Assembly: GCA_024760905.1 (NCBI GenBank) | Contig: CM045750.1 | Span: 20,664,419 to 20,728,418, forward strand | Length of the DNA: 64,000 bases | Direction: 5' to 3' | DNA from: Plotosus lineatus | Lineage: Eukaryota; Chordata; Actinopteri; Siluriformes; Plotosidae | Shown here: piece after piece, positions 43,955-54,151 of the stretch | Position numbering within the stretch: the stretch's first letter is position 1 | How the letters are laid out: each line of letters opens with the position of its first letter | Position numbers and translations under genes: made by a program | The notes under the pieces: model-generated | Told to the model about the DNA's origin: nothing | Database searches by the model: none | Seen by the model: the letters and a program-made list of their open reading frames with translations, nothing else

Positions 43955-44517
43955 CGTCATAAAAATGTAAGTAGTTTTGTTGTTTTGTTTGTTTTTTTAG
44001 CATAATTAGCTTGTTTTGTGGCATTTTCCTTAACTTTTCCCCTATTTTTCCTTAATTTCCTTATCAGTTCAGTTCATTTCCTGTAACCGCTTAATCTTAA
44101 TTAGGGTCGCGGGAAGGCTGGCGCCCATCCCAGCTGACTTCGAGCGAGGGCAGAGTACACCCTGGACAGCTCGCTCGGCGAAAGCACACTGACGGCTTTG
44201 CAGCCGACTCTTGTCGAAAGTCAGCAATGGTTCTTTTCCATGAGCCTCTCACCATAGACAGTGAGAGACATGGCCGGCCTTTGATAACCCAGTTCGCTGC
44301 ACTGGGGGGACGGGACGGGACAGTGACAACCTTGTGGAGAGTGGGACTCGAACCCTCAACCTTTGGATCAGTGATCCAGCACCCTATACCACCAGACCAC
44401 CACTGCCCTGTTTAATTTCCTTATTTTTTAATTTTTCAATGAATATTTTTGAAAAACCTGCGATGCACTGAAGCGGCAGAAACTGAAGCATGAAGTCGCG
44501 AGGGATCTCCGTATAAT
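43955..44517 (-). mobile_element. P1 MITE split by SINE-A
   Basis: Minus-strand P1 from AAAATGTAAGTAGTTTTGTT through GAAGTCGCGAGGGATCTCCG, broken at 44066 by a SINE-A. The P1 3' side (GTAGGATTGACC block) is missing. Confidence 0.88.
44067..44409 (-). repeat. SINE-A with L2-like tail, nested in P1
   Basis: Full copy. The target duplication TTAATTTCCTTAT occurs just left (44054-44066) and again just right (44411-44423), so the SINE inserted after P1. Confidence 0.95.
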
Positions 44518-44794
44518 GAAGTTTCTTCTACATGGTTTATATTTTTATCATGTTTCATCCAAATGAGGACGGCTTCTTTCTCCTCACCAGAGTCACCAAG
44601 GGTTTGCTCATTCGGGATCGGTAGTGTTGGATCGGAAGCCCATATGCAAACATGAAGAGAACATGCAAACTCCACACAGAATTACCGATGCCCACAAAGA
44701 TCTGGAAAGATGGCGTGTTCAATTTTGGCTGATTTCACTAGTCGGTAGCCCTATCATAGCAAGGGGTCAGTGTCGAGATCCTGTTCTTGACTCC

Positions 44795-45137
44795 ACGCTG
44801 ATCCTAAGGTTGGGTGTTTGAATCCCACTCTCCATAGGGTGGTCACTGACCCCCCCCCCCCCCCCCCACCCACCACCACCACCACCAGTGCCGCTAACTG
44901 GGTTATCAAAGGCCGGCCATGTCTCTCACTGTCTATAGTGAGAGATTCATGTAAAAGAACCATCGTTGACTTTCGCAAAGAGTAGATGCAAAGCCGTCAG
45001 CGTGTTTTGCCCCTTGCGAAAGGGTTGTGTCAGGAAGGGCATCCGGCGTAAAAAAACCTACGCCAAATCAAACGTGCGATTCAGATGATTTGCTGTGGCG
45101 TCCCCTGATAAAGGGAAAAATCCAGAAAAGAAGTTCT
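44795..45137 (+). repeat. SINE-A with RTE-type tail
   Basis: Partly altered head (CACGCTGATCCTAAGGTTGG), C18 at 44850-44867, body, then AAGGGTTGTGTCAGGAAGGG, CATCCGGCGT, GATTTGCTGTGGCGTCCCCT. Confidence 0.95.
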
Positions 45138-45764
45138 TGACTTCTTGAAAGTCACGGTTGCTATAAAACATTGACGGCCAGCATTGTATTTTATCACCAA
45201 TCACCAGGCATGGGGCTTGAACTTCAACTTCAGCTCCGACTGAACCGGAGTATGGTGTGAAAAAAGTGCTTTTTACTGCACAGTAGCTTCATGTGAAGAT
45301 CTGTCAAAATTCTTTAGTGACTGTGTAGAGAAAATGTCAAATAAAAGATCAAACCAACATGATGGATCTGGCTGATATATTCAAGAGACACTTTTAATCC
45401 TCAGCTTCAGTCGTACAGATACAGAAATAACCTTCCAGACTGTAAAGTAATGGTGAATGTAGACTCCTGGCCCAAGTTATTCACTCACAATGAGCTTCAT
45501 TTTAACTGATCGCACACGCCTGTTATACCCTTGAGCAAAACACTTAATTTGAAATTATTCTGTGGCGAATTGTTCTAGCACTGGCACATGCATGCCGCCT
45601 CGGGCAAAACGAGTCTGTTCAAATGGAAGCTAAAGTCCTGAGAACTACGACCATCTAACATAAAGGAACAAGTTATGTAACTCGTTCGGATGGAGTGTGT
45701 CGGCGTGGACGATACAAAGGAGCTGATTATTTAAAAAGCATTTCTTCATCACTCACTCACTTAT
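45138..45764. other. No feature seen
   Basis: Single-copy-looking. Confidence 0.4.
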
Positions 45765-45860
45765 TTGCTGAACCACTTGCTCCGACTGGGGTCACGGGGA
45801 GGTTGAAGTCGATTGAACGCAAGGTACACCTTGAACAGCTCACCTAACCGTTACAGGGCC

Positions 45861-45894
<34 letters not shown>

Positions 45895-46003
45895 CCACTC
45901 GCACACATCCACACCTTGAGGCATTTTGTAACAGGCTATCACTCAAATTTGCATATCTTTGTCCTGTGGGGGAAAAAACCTGAGTACCCAGAGAAAACCC
46001 ATT
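45765..46003 (-). repeat. SINE-B with internal (CA)n
   Basis: TTTGCTGAACCACTTGCTCC (tail), GTTACAGGGCCAACACACAC with (CA)n at 45867-45889, AACAGGCTATCACTC and GAGTACCCAGAG. The head is missing. Confidence 0.83.
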
Positions 46004-46012
46004 CATTTAAGT

Positions 46013-46318
46013 CAGTGGTTCTCAAATAGTGGTGCTATTTGGGGGGGGACCCCAGGGAACCCCAGGGAACATGCTTTTTTTTTGCCGTCTTAGGATAAAG
46101 TGTAATTCTACATCCACTACAGCAGGTGGCAGTGGCTTTCTCACGGTCAGAGTGTGCTCAGAGCTAAAAATAAGAAGTGATGTTAATAAACCCACTATGG
46201 AAATTTTTAACTGGGACGGAAAGAGAGGCGGAGACGGTGAGAGAAACGAAAGTCTCCCGAAAGCTAAGTCGAGGAGGTATAATGAAGCGGATGTAGCAGA
46301 CTTTCATCAAGGCTGAGT
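46013..46318 (+). pseudogene. hAT element 5' end with transposase N-terminal fragment
   Basis: CAGTGGTTCTCAAATAGTGG is a hAT terminus, followed by GGGAACATGC and TAAAGTGTAATTCTAC, shared with the 3.4, 56.2 and 59.4-kb hATs. From about 46196 a frame reads MEIFNWDGKRGGDGERNES, then PKAKSRRYNEAD, resembling the start of ZBED-type hAT transposases (lysine/arginine-rich stretch, then R-K/R-Y-N/D-E-x-Y). It stops before the zinc finger, where a SINE tail begins. Dead. Confidence 0.65.
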
Positions 46319-46465
46319 AACACTCATTGTGTTTCCGCCTTGCGATGGCCTGGTGCGCTGTCCATGGTATACTCTGACCTCGTCCAGAGTCGGTTGAGAC
46401 GGGTGCTAGCCTCCCCCGTGACCCCAATTATATGTAAACAGTTCTGAAAATGGATGAATGAATGT
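46319..46465 (+). repeat. L2-like SINE tail fragment
   Basis: TGTTTCCGCCTTGCGATGGC to TTCTGAAAATGGATGAATG. Confidence 0.87.
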
Positions 46466-46481
46466 TGCATAAAGGTTACTG

Positions 46482-46790
46482 TGGCTGGTGGTGTAGTGGT
46501 TAGGGTGCTCGGCTCATGATCAGGTGGTTGTGTGGTCGAATCCCAGTTAGACTCCCACTGTGCTAAGACCCCTGGGGAAGGTCTGAACCACAAGTGTGCC
46601 TCTGTTCACCCAGCAATACAAATGGGTACCAGTAAAATATACTGGGAAGGTAACCTGAGATGGACTCGCGTCCCATCCAGGAGGAGTTGAACTCCTGGTC
46701 GCTTCACGCTACGGAAACCGGGGATAAGCACCGGTCCGATGAGTCACTAGGTTCAGGGTGTAAAAAGCCCAACAGACTACCTTACCTTAC
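46482..46790 (+). repeat. SINE-C, full length
   Basis: Complete plus-strand copy: GGCTGGTGGTGTAGTGGTTA (A box), GTGGTCGAATCCCAG (B box), ACCAGTAAAATATACTGGGA, and tail GATAAGCACCGGTCCGATGA to AAAAGCCCAACAGAC followed by TACC repeats. Useful as the family reference. Confidence 0.96.
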
Positions 46791-47369
46791 ATTAAAACAA
46801 AAGAACTGTCAATAATCCATACAGCATCGGAAAGGTACTGAGGAACCTAAATGTTGTTTCTCGAAATTGTACAAAACGTACCAGATGTTCCACAGCCCAT
46901 AGGCAGAACATCTGGAGCTTTGACAAAGGCTAAGTATAGACTTTATCTGAGCGTGAATACAGTATGTCTTAATTTTAAGAAACCCATCCTTTTTGTTTTC
47001 AGTGGATCACAGTATACTCTTACATGCTTTAGTTAATTTAAGATAAGCGTGATTGTTCACATAGCAAGCAGTTCCATAGAGTTTTTTTCTGTAGCACATG
47101 TGGCATCTATACTCCCACTGGATCCATAAACAGCTACATACCAGATGTTCCCACTAACGTGGTTCAAGCTCAAAGGCTCCAGCTTAATTACGTTCCATGT
47201 TATTCTCCACTTTCTTCTCTTTTTGGCTCACACATGAAAGAAATAAACTAATTAATAAGTCGTGCATCATGACCATACACCCCCCCCCAACCCACCCCAC
47301 CCACACACACCCCCACCCTAAATAAAGTAACTTCAAGTTCAGATTTTCTTCTTGAATATTTGTATTATT
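46791..47369. other. No firm feature
   Basis: Contains a small hairpin (CCAGATGTTC at 46880, GAACATCTGG at 46907) and a C/CA-rich run at 47279-47318. Confidence 0.4.
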
Positions 47370-47990
47370 TGTTCACTCATTCACTCATTTGCCAAATCCA
47401 CTGGAATTACGAGGAGGCCTAACTCAGCCAAATCTTGGTGACGGCAGGGTACACCCTGAACCCGCTGAACTCTATGTTGAGCTTTGTACGTCATTGCATT
47501 CTTACACTCACTCATCCATTGCCTAAATCACTTACTGCAACTAAGTGGTGGCCTGGTGGTAAAGGTGCTGGATCACTGATCCTAAGGTTGGGGGTTCAAG
47601 CGCCACTCTCAATTGGTTGTCACTGACCCCCAGGCCGGCCATGTCTCTCACTGTCTCTGGTGTGCGGTTCATGTAAAAGAACCATTGCTGACTTTCGACA
47701 AGCGTAGGCTGTGAAAACGTCAGCATGTTTCTGCCCCGCGATGGCCTGGTGAGCTGTCCAGGGTGTACTCTGCCCTGGCCCAGCGTCGGCTGGGATGGGC
47801 GCCAGCCTCTCTGTGACCCTAATTAAAATTAAGTGGTTACAGAAAATTAATGAATGAATGACTTACTGCCACTATTAGGGTCGAGGGGAGGCTGGTGCCT
47901 ATCTTGGCCGATATTGGAAGAAGACAGGATGCACCCTGAACCCTGAATCCATTACATCGCCAAACATTAACAACACCTCACAGTAGCACT
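47370..47990 (-). repeat. SINE-B split by SINE-A
   Basis: Tail-side remnants at 47375-47555 and 47868-47990 (TTAGGGTCGAGGGGAGGCTG, ACAGGATGCACCCTGAACCC) flank a younger SINE-A. Confidence 0.65.
47555..47867 (+). repeat. SINE-A with L2-like tail, target duplication
   Basis: Head AGTGGTGGCCTGGTGGTAAA, B box GGTTCAAGCGCCACTC, body, complete tail. Flanks ACTTACTGCAACTA on the left and ACTTACTGCCACTA on the right form a 14-bp duplication with one mismatch. Confidence 0.93.
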
Positions 47991-48007
47991 CACACCACAC
48001 CACGGGA

Positions 48008-48130
48008 AATGCCCTGCGATAGCCTGGAGAGCAGTTCAGGGTGTACCCCGCCCACGCCCAGAGTCGGTTGAGATGGGCGCCAGCCTCCCTATGATCCTAA
48101 TTAGGATTAATCGGTTCAGAAAATGAATTA
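48008..48130 (+). repeat. L2-like SINE tail fragment
   Basis: ATGCCCTGCGATAGCCTGGA to ATCGGTTCAGAAAATGAATT. Confidence 0.87.
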
Positions 48131-48137
48131 ACTTATG

Positions 48138-48169
<32 letters not shown>

Positions 48170-48186
48170 GTTCCTGTGTGAATTGG

Positions 48187-48531
48187 TGTGCAGTGGTGGC
48201 CTAGTGGTATAGGAAGCTGGATCGCTGATGCTAAGCTTGGGGGTTCGAGTCCCACTTTTCACAAGGTTGTCACTGCCCCACCCCAGTGCAGCTAACTGGG
48301 TTATCAAAGGCTGCCCACGTTTCCCACTGTCTATGGTGTGAGGTTCATGTAAACGAACCGTTGCTGACTTTCGACAAGAGTAGCTGCAAAGCCCTCAGCG
48401 TGTTTCCACCCTGCGATGGCCTGGCGAGCTGTCCAGGGTGTACTCTGCCCTCGCCCAGAGTCGGCTGGGATGGGCACCAGCCTCCTCGCGGCCCTAATTA
48501 GGATCAAACAGTTACAGAAAATGAACTGAAC
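48187..48531 (+). repeat. SINE-A with L2-like tail, 12-bp target duplication
   Basis: Complete copy between TGTGTGAATTGG at 48175-48186 and 48532-48543, a perfect duplication. Confidence 0.96.
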
Positions 48532-48543
48532 TGTGTGAATTGG

Positions 48544-48960
48544 GATCTGGGACATATTGAGCATGAATTACGCTCTCGACTGCTTCCTTCTATTTGAGGG
48601 AACTCTAGCTCAACCTGTTAATTGTCCATGACTACGCTGCTTTGCCAGAGCTTGTGTTCAATGAGAATTATTGATGATTTCTTTCCTGTTTAAGGTGCAT
48701 ATTATTTAAGAAGAAAAGCCTCTGTGAATAAGGCACAATGTGCAGTTTGTGTCTTTATGAAGACATCATTTATAGTGACAGCTATTGCATGGGCTAATGT
48801 TTAATATGGCTTTGGTACGGCTGGGAGAGGATCGGGATTAATGAGCAGTAGTTCTGCCTGAAAAAAATCAATGATATTCATGGAGCTAGTCTACATGCCA
48901 ACCTGGATGAAAGTATGGGATGTTAAAGTGGATTGTACTATTTAGTTCCATCTTTCTAAC
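48544..48960. other. Single-copy island upstream of host exon, candidate conserved noncoding DNA
   Basis: No repeat. GAGAATTATTGATGATTTC, GCATATTATTTAAG and GGATTAATGAGCAG words. It lies 300-700 bp from the exon at 49253. Confidence 0.35.
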
Positions 48961-49080
48961 CCCCCCACCCCCCCCACCCCCACCCCCAGGGTAGCACATC
49001 ATCTTTTAAGCCCTTTTGCAGTAATGCATCAAGAAAATATTCTGTACACAACAAAACTGACTGGTACACATTACATGGAG

Positions 49081-49083
<3 letters not shown>

Positions 49084-49147
<64 letters not shown>
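49084..49147. repeat. (TA)n microsatellite
   Basis: About 32 TA units, 106 bp past the donor side of the host exon (i.e. in the following intron on the minus strand). Confidence 0.97.
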
Positions 49148-49149
<2 letters not shown>

Positions 49150-49252
49150 CATCCCTATGAGCAACATTTGAGCTTATAATATTGTATGAAGTACCATTCA
49201 TTGCTCATACAGATGGAAAATGAATGATGGGCAATTGCTGGCTGGCACTTAC

Positions 49253-49315
49253 CGCTAACATCTGGCCAACGTACCGCTGTGGAGTGTTGGCAATGAAGTC
49301 ATCTGTATCTGGCTG
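49253..49315 (-). CDS. Internal coding exon of an unrecognised host gene
   Basis: Read on the minus strand, a pyrimidine-rich tract (CCTGTGTTTGTTTCTGTG) leads to TTACAG, then 63 nt of open frame, then GCG|GTAAGT, a consensus donor. The frame encodes 21 residues beginning QPDTDDFIANTPQRY and ending VGQMLA. The exon is a multiple of three and begins with CAG right after the acceptor CAG (CAGCAG), so a second acceptor 3 nt downstream could give a 60-nt exon without the Gln. Unlike every other open frame here it lies in non-repetitive sequence and has ordinary, non-repetitive composition. I do not recognise the protein. The acidic DD followed by polar and then amphipathic residues suggests a soluble or loop segment, but that is inference. 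The matching exons must lie far away, which fits a gene with very long introns. Confidence 0.68.
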
Positions 49316-49507
49316 CTGTAACACAGAAACAAACACAGGTGTGATAAGACCACTAATGAACCCAATATCCTGGAGATGACATGAACCAGAAATTATATTT
49401 GCGGTCACTTTCAGCAATAAACAAAACTTCCATTGGCACAAAACTGAAAAAATTAAATTTGTTCATTTCCAGGCAACCGATAAGATCTGAGCTTCATTAT
49501 TCATAAT

Positions 49508-50081
49508 TAGGCATCATGAGTGGTAAGAAATTCCACCTCACAACAAGAAGGTCTTGGGTTCAAGTCTCAATCTCAGGTGAGGCGATAGAGCAGGGATCTC
49601 CAATCTATTTCCACAAAGGGCCGGTGTGGGTGCAGGTTTTCATTTCAACCAAACAGTAGTCACACCTTCCAGCTGTTTCCATCATCAGTCACCAAAAGAA
49701 AAGAAAAAAAAACCTAGATTCCACATCCATGTTTCAACTATAGAGTGGGGCCATCTTGGTGAGATCACCTAGTCTTACAGCAAGGTGATCTCACCAAGAT
49801 GGCGCCACTTTAGAATTGAAACAGTAATGTCCAATCTTTTTTTTTTTTTTTTTTTTTTTTCTTTTGATGATAATTTATTGAAACATGCGGAAGGTGTGGC
49901 TACTGTTTGGTTGAAATGAAAACCTGCACCCACACCGGCCCTTTGTGGATAAGATTGGAGACCCCTGCTATAAAGTTCTCCTTTGGGGTTGGGGTTTCTC
50001 TTGGTACTCTGGTTATGTCACACCATATAAAGACATGCACATTAGTTTGTTGGTTGTTTTAAACCACCCCAAAGGGATGCT
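49508..50081 (+). repeat. SINE-B split by a MITE
   Basis: 49508-49590 (CATGAGTGGTAAGAAATTCC, GGGTTCAAGTCTCAATC) and 49976-50081 (TTCTCTTGGTACTCTGG, GCACATTAGTTTGTTGG) are the two sides of a SINE-B. Confidence 0.82.
49591..49967. mobile_element. hAT-type MITE with long inverted arms, 8-bp target duplication
   Basis: CAGGGATCTCCAATCTATTT against ATAAGATTGGAGACCCCTG, then TCCACAAAGGGCCGGTGTGG against CACACCGGCCCTTTGTGG; arms extend about 90 bp. Flanks CGATAGAG and CTATAAAG match 6 of 8. A second hairpin in the centre (GGTGAGATCACC against GGTGATCTCACC with GCCATCTTG/CAAGATGGC) is nested inside. Confidence 0.92.
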
Positions 50082-50265
50082 CACAGACACCTATGATTGG
50101 CTTGCAATTGCTGTGAGTGACCGGGAAGAGGGCGTATGCTGTCCCTCCCTCCTGTGAGAGCTCGGCCAATTAGCTCAAATGGACGGCTGTGGCATTAAAC
50201 CGCATTCGAGCTTGCGATCTCTGGGTTAATAGTCAAGCCCCTTGTCGATGCGTCACTTAGGAGCC
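50082..50265 (-). repeat. SINE-D fragment
   Basis: TCCTGTGAGAGCTCGGCCAA, GGACGGCTGTGGCATTAAAC, CATTCGAGCTTGCGATCTCT and TTGTCGATGCGTCAC match 2270-2565 in the same orientation. Confidence 0.7.
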
Positions 50266-50420
50266 GAGGATGCACCCCTCCTTTGCCAAAAGTTGGCTGA
50301 GATAGGCTCCTCTCACTCCTATTGAATAAAGCAGCAGTTGTCTATCAAGTGAGAAATGAGATCATATAATTAATATAAGCTTATTTAAAGTCAGAATTCT
50401 TCATGATATTAAATCTCATA

Positions 50421-50765
50421 GTTCAGTTCATTTTCGGTAAACGCTGAATCCAAATTAGGATCGGGAGGAGGCTGGCGCCCATCCCAGCCGACTCTGGGCA
50501 AGGGAAGAGTACACCCTGGATAGCTGGCCAGATCATCGCAGCAGGGCGGAAACACACTGACGGCTTTGCAGCTCCTCTTGTCGAAAGTCAGCAATGGATT
50601 CTTTTACATGAACCTCACACCATAGACAGTGAGAGACATGGCTGGCCTTTGATAACCCAGTGAGCTGCACTGGGCGGGACAGTGACCACCTGTGGTGAGT
50701 GAGGCTTGAATCCCTGACCTTAGGATCAGTGATCCAGCACCTTCACCACTAGGCCACCACTGCCC
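50421..50765 (-). repeat. SINE-A with L2-like tail
   Basis: Complete: tail TTCGGTAAACGCTGAATCC, body CTTTTACATGAACCTCACAC, head AGGCCACCACTGCCC reversed. Confidence 0.95.
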
Positions 50766-51924
50766 ATCTCATGTCGTATAAATATTAAAAGAATCTGTAA
50801 TGAATGCAAGCGACGGGGTTGATGTTGAATTTACTTTGTAACCTTCGCTCCAGCTTTAACTAAAGTATTTGTGCATTTCAATTCTGGTCCACTTGTGTGA
50901 AATGTTGAGACGTAAGTCACTTTAAACGGAAGATTTGTTTATCGTGGCCCTGTGCCTCCTCGAGCTGTTTTGTTGTTTTCGGGTGTCGGTTATCGATTTT
51001 TATGCTCGTGGTGTTTTGAGACAGGATATTTAATAGCAAAGATGTTATCTGACAAGTGTAATCTCAATTCATTCTCAAGCAGGATTCTCACACACTGTTG
51101 AATTTGAAAACCTTTTTGATGGAAGTCATCCTCCCCGCAGGCTGAAATCAAGCAATACCAAAGTCACAAGCTTGTTTACTTCTTAATAAAATACTTTGAA
51201 CTCCATTGAGTATAGAACTCCACTTAGCAGTAATAGACCAGATGTCAGATTAAAGATATATCCACAGTGATGGATGGATGGAGAGATAAATGGACGGTGG
51301 AAAGAAAAGCATGGATGTGGAGATGAATGGATTGGAATGGATAATTGACTGATGATTGATTGGAAATATGTGCGATCTGAAGCATAGATTAATGGTTGAT
51401 AAATAAAGCATAAAATCCCTGATGCATGGATAGGTTTTTACTATTGCATGAATGGATGGATGGATGGATGGATGGATGGATGATCTGACTAATGAAGAGA
51501 TAAATGGATGAATATGTTAGCAGATAGATGAAGAGTGCACTGGAAAAACAGATCGAAGCAATGGATGAACTGATGGTTGTTGGTTGGAAGAACCATTGAT
51601 GAATTAATGGCTGGGCAGATGTACCAGATACTTTATATTCAGACCAAAGCATCACTGCCCTCATTATTAACATTTATCTCAGCACCTTATATGCTAAAGT
51701 CTGGAGCAGGTTTTCTCATTACGATCTTATACCAGACCACCTAATTGTGTATGGCACCATATGGAGGAATATTTGTTAAGGTCATCAATGAAGTAATGAG
51801 TAGCGGTTAATTGTAATTAGCTATTAAATGGATATTCTTTTCGCAGAAGCTGTAATAAAATACCGCCGCTGAGCCAGGAGTCCATATGAGCTAATTGGCC
51901 AAGCTCTAAGATGGAGGGATGGCA
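50766..51924. other. Single-copy region with GGAT repeats
   Basis: (TGGA)n-like sequence at 51268-51620, including GGAT x6 at 51455-51482. 51700-51900 (GGTTAATTGTAATTAGC, CCATATGAGCTAATTGGC) looks like a conserved noncoding element. Confidence 0.42.
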
Positions 51925-52107
51925 TACGCTCACTTACCTGTTACTCACAGCGATCGCCAGGCAATCATGGGCATCTGTGAGCTCGTGCAAAGGAGGGGGC
52001 GGATCGCGAGACCGCCCCCAAATATGCATGGAGAAGCAGTTTGAAAAGGGCCAGGTGGTTAGCCATCAGCGTGTTTCTGCCCTGTGATGGCCTGGCGAGC
52101 TGTCCAG
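51925..52107. repeat. SINE-D and SINE-A fragments
   Basis: 51949-51990 (CGATCGCCAGGCAATCATGG, TCTGTGAGCTCGTGCAA) is SINE-D; 52060-52105 (GCCATCAGCGTGTTTCTGCC to CCAGGGTGTACT) is the SINE-A body/tail junction. A purine-rich GGAGGGGGCGGATC hairpin with GACCGCCCCC lies between. Confidence 0.6.
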
Positions 52108-52210
52108 GGTGTACTAAATTGCGTAAGTCACGTGTATTAAGTTAAGTGTGTTAAGTGTAATAAGTTTATTGCATAAGTTCACTTAATACACTTAATACAC
52201 AGCTTAATAG
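52108..52210. repeat. Left part of TTGCGTAAGT minisatellite
   Basis: ATTGCGTAAGTCACGTGTAT and GTGTATTAAG/CTTAATACAC words, related to the array at 53030-53330, lie on the other side of the Tigger insertion. Confidence 0.65.
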
Positions 52211-52212
52211 TA

Positions 52213-53000
52213 CAGTAAAACCTCCGCTGACGAACGCTTAAGCTCACGAACTTTTCGCCTCAAGAACATTAAATTTGCGAGCATATTGTTTCTGCTGACG
52301 AACTAGTTTTCGGCGGACGAATCAAACCACGCGGTCGAACAGCGCCATGGTGGTGGCCACGAGAAGCTGACGCACGCTCACGGCGTCACAGTTCGTCACC
52401 CCCTTTCTTTGAATGCGGAAGTGGTTTGTGTTTGATAGACATTTTGGACCATATTGAGTGTACTTTTGCTATTATGGGACCGAAAAAGCCCCCACCACAG
52501 GCGGAGATCATTGAAAAACACGAACGAGGTGTGCGTTTGTGTGACTTAGCGTCCCAGTACCAGTACGCTAAGTCTACCATTGCTCCCATCCTTAAGAACA
52601 AGGAAGCTATTAAGGGTGCGTGTGTGGATAAGGGTGTTTCCAAACAGTAGGCGTTTCCAAACTCTCCTTCCAAACAGTAAGTCCCTCCCTCCCTCCTCCT
52701 CCCACTCCATTCCATCAAGCCATCAACTACCATCACAAAGGTAAATAAAACGACTTTATTATACAGTACAGTTTATTTCTTTAATTACAATACAATAGAC
52801 ATTTATTATACATAAAATAAGGTATATTTTTGTGTAGTTTTAAGGCTTATTTAGTAGAAAATTATGTTTTATGGGGACCTGGGAACGGATTATTCTCATT
52901 TTAATGGTTTCTTATGGGAAATAAATGTTCGGAAGACGAACTTTTCGCCTCACACACACTTTCTGGGAACCAATTATGTTCATGAGCAGAGGTATCACTG
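52213..53000 (+). mobile_element. Tigger/pogo-type element, internally deleted
   Basis: CAGTAAAACCTCCGCTGACG at the left, CAGAGGTATCACTG at the right, TA on both sides. Subterminal repeats GACGAAC...ACTTTTCGCCTCA appear at both ends. The interior keeps only the transposase N-terminus. Inserted in a minisatellite. Confidence 0.9.
52474..52650 (+). pseudogene. Truncated pogo/Tigger transposase N-terminus (CENP-B-like HTH)
   Basis: ATG at 52474 starts MGPKKPPPQAEIIEKHERG and continues VRLCDLASQYQYAKSTIAPI, LKNKEAIKGA, before diverging to a stop; 58 residues. The E-I-I-E-x-x-E-x-G...LA-x-x-Y-x-x-x-K-S-T-I-x-x-I-L-K-N-K-E pattern is the first DNA-binding helix-turn-helix of Tigger/pogo (CENP-B-like) transposases. 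The second DNA-binding domain and the DDE catalytic core are deleted, so it cannot transpose itself but could in principle bind element ends. Confidence 0.85.
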
Positions 53001-53029
53001 TATACTGCTAATTTTTTGAAAATGACCAG

Positions 53030-53330
53030 TACACAAAACTTAACTCATGTAACTTACACCAATTGTGCAACTTCGGCAAATCACGTAACTTATGCCAGTT
53101 GCGTAATTTATGTCAATTGCTTAACGTACGTAAATTGCGCAACTTATGTCAATTGCATAACTTACGTCAATTGCGTAACGTATGTAAATTGCACAACTTG
53201 CGTCAATTGCGTAAGTTATGCAATTCGTGCAACTTACGTCATTTGCGCAACTTACGCAATTCACGTAACTTACGTCAATCGCATAACTTACGTCAATTGC
53301 GTAATGTATATCAATTGCGTTAAGTAACAG
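53030..53330. repeat. 18-bp minisatellite (CAATTGCGTAACTTACGT)
   Basis: About 16 diverged units of CAATTGCGTAACTTACGT. Each unit holds palindromic CAATTG and ACGT. Two plus frames are open over the array (Tyr-Val-Asn-Cys-type repeats), a composition effect. Confidence 0.93.
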
Positions 53331-53358
53331 TAAGGTAATAAAAAGCATAGTGCAGTTG

Positions 53359-53702
53359 AGGGCAGTGGTTGCCTAGTTCTATCAGGCGCTGGATCACTGA
53401 TCCTAAGGTTGTTGGTTCAAGTCCCACTCTCCACAAGGTTATCACTATCCCTCCAGTGCAGCTAACTAGGTTAGCAAAAGCCAGCCATGTCTCTCACTGT
53501 CCATGGTGGGAGGTTCATGTAAAAGAACCATTGGTGACTTTCGACAAGAGTAGCTGCAAAGCCGTCAGCATGTTTCTGCCCCATGATGGCCTGGCGAGCT
53601 GTCCAGGGTGTACTCTGCTCTCACCAGGAGTCAGCTGGGATGGGTGCCAGCCTCCCTCCGATCCTAATTAGGATTAATTGGTTACAGAAAATGAACTGAA
53701 CT
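53359..53702 (+). repeat. SINE-A with L2-like tail
   Basis: GGGCAGTGGTTGCCTAGTTC through GGTTACAGAAAATGAACTG, complete. Confidence 0.95.
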
Positions 53703-53916
53703 GATACTGCAGCTTCAAAAAAAAATAGTCCTTTTTTGAACCACTGTAGAAACACACCCAGTGTGAGTGACTCAGAACGACCACCGACATGACACACTGT
53801 CTATGAGTCTGGGGACAACATCTTGTAGCACTTCAGTGCGTCTGAAGAGACACCAGTAAAGTGATGATATATTTTCACTTCTTATTCTGCTTTTCTACAT
53901 CTTTGTTTCTCATTGA

Positions 53917-53977
<61 letters not shown>

Positions 53978-54105
53978 CTTGTGCTGGTCATGACTTCTTC
54001 CGTACTTTGCCATCATTTCCATAAGAGAGAGAAGTAATAATTATATCCGTCACAGGTGTGATCCCTCTCGGTTCACAGACCAACACTCAGCCATGCCCCT
54101 TGCCA

Positions 54106-54151
<46 letters not shown>

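Noticed and set aside
46880..46917. Hairpin CCAGATGTTC/GAACATCTGG as a regulatory site
   Set aside because: Ten-bp arms in 64 kb of AT-rich DNA can arise by chance; no supporting context.
48331..48564. Recurring 70-80-aa frames across SINEs (e.g. MVLLHEPLTIDSERHGRP type)
   Set aside because: They recur with every SINE-A copy and in both orientations; translation of a noncoding SINE body.
53016..53327. 103-aa frame of Tyr-Val-Asn-Cys repeats
   Set aside because: Produced by the 18-bp minisatellite (18 is a multiple of three); several phases are open.
53030..53330. CRISPR-like array
   Set aside because: Tandem units without spacers, in a fish-type genome; a minisatellite.
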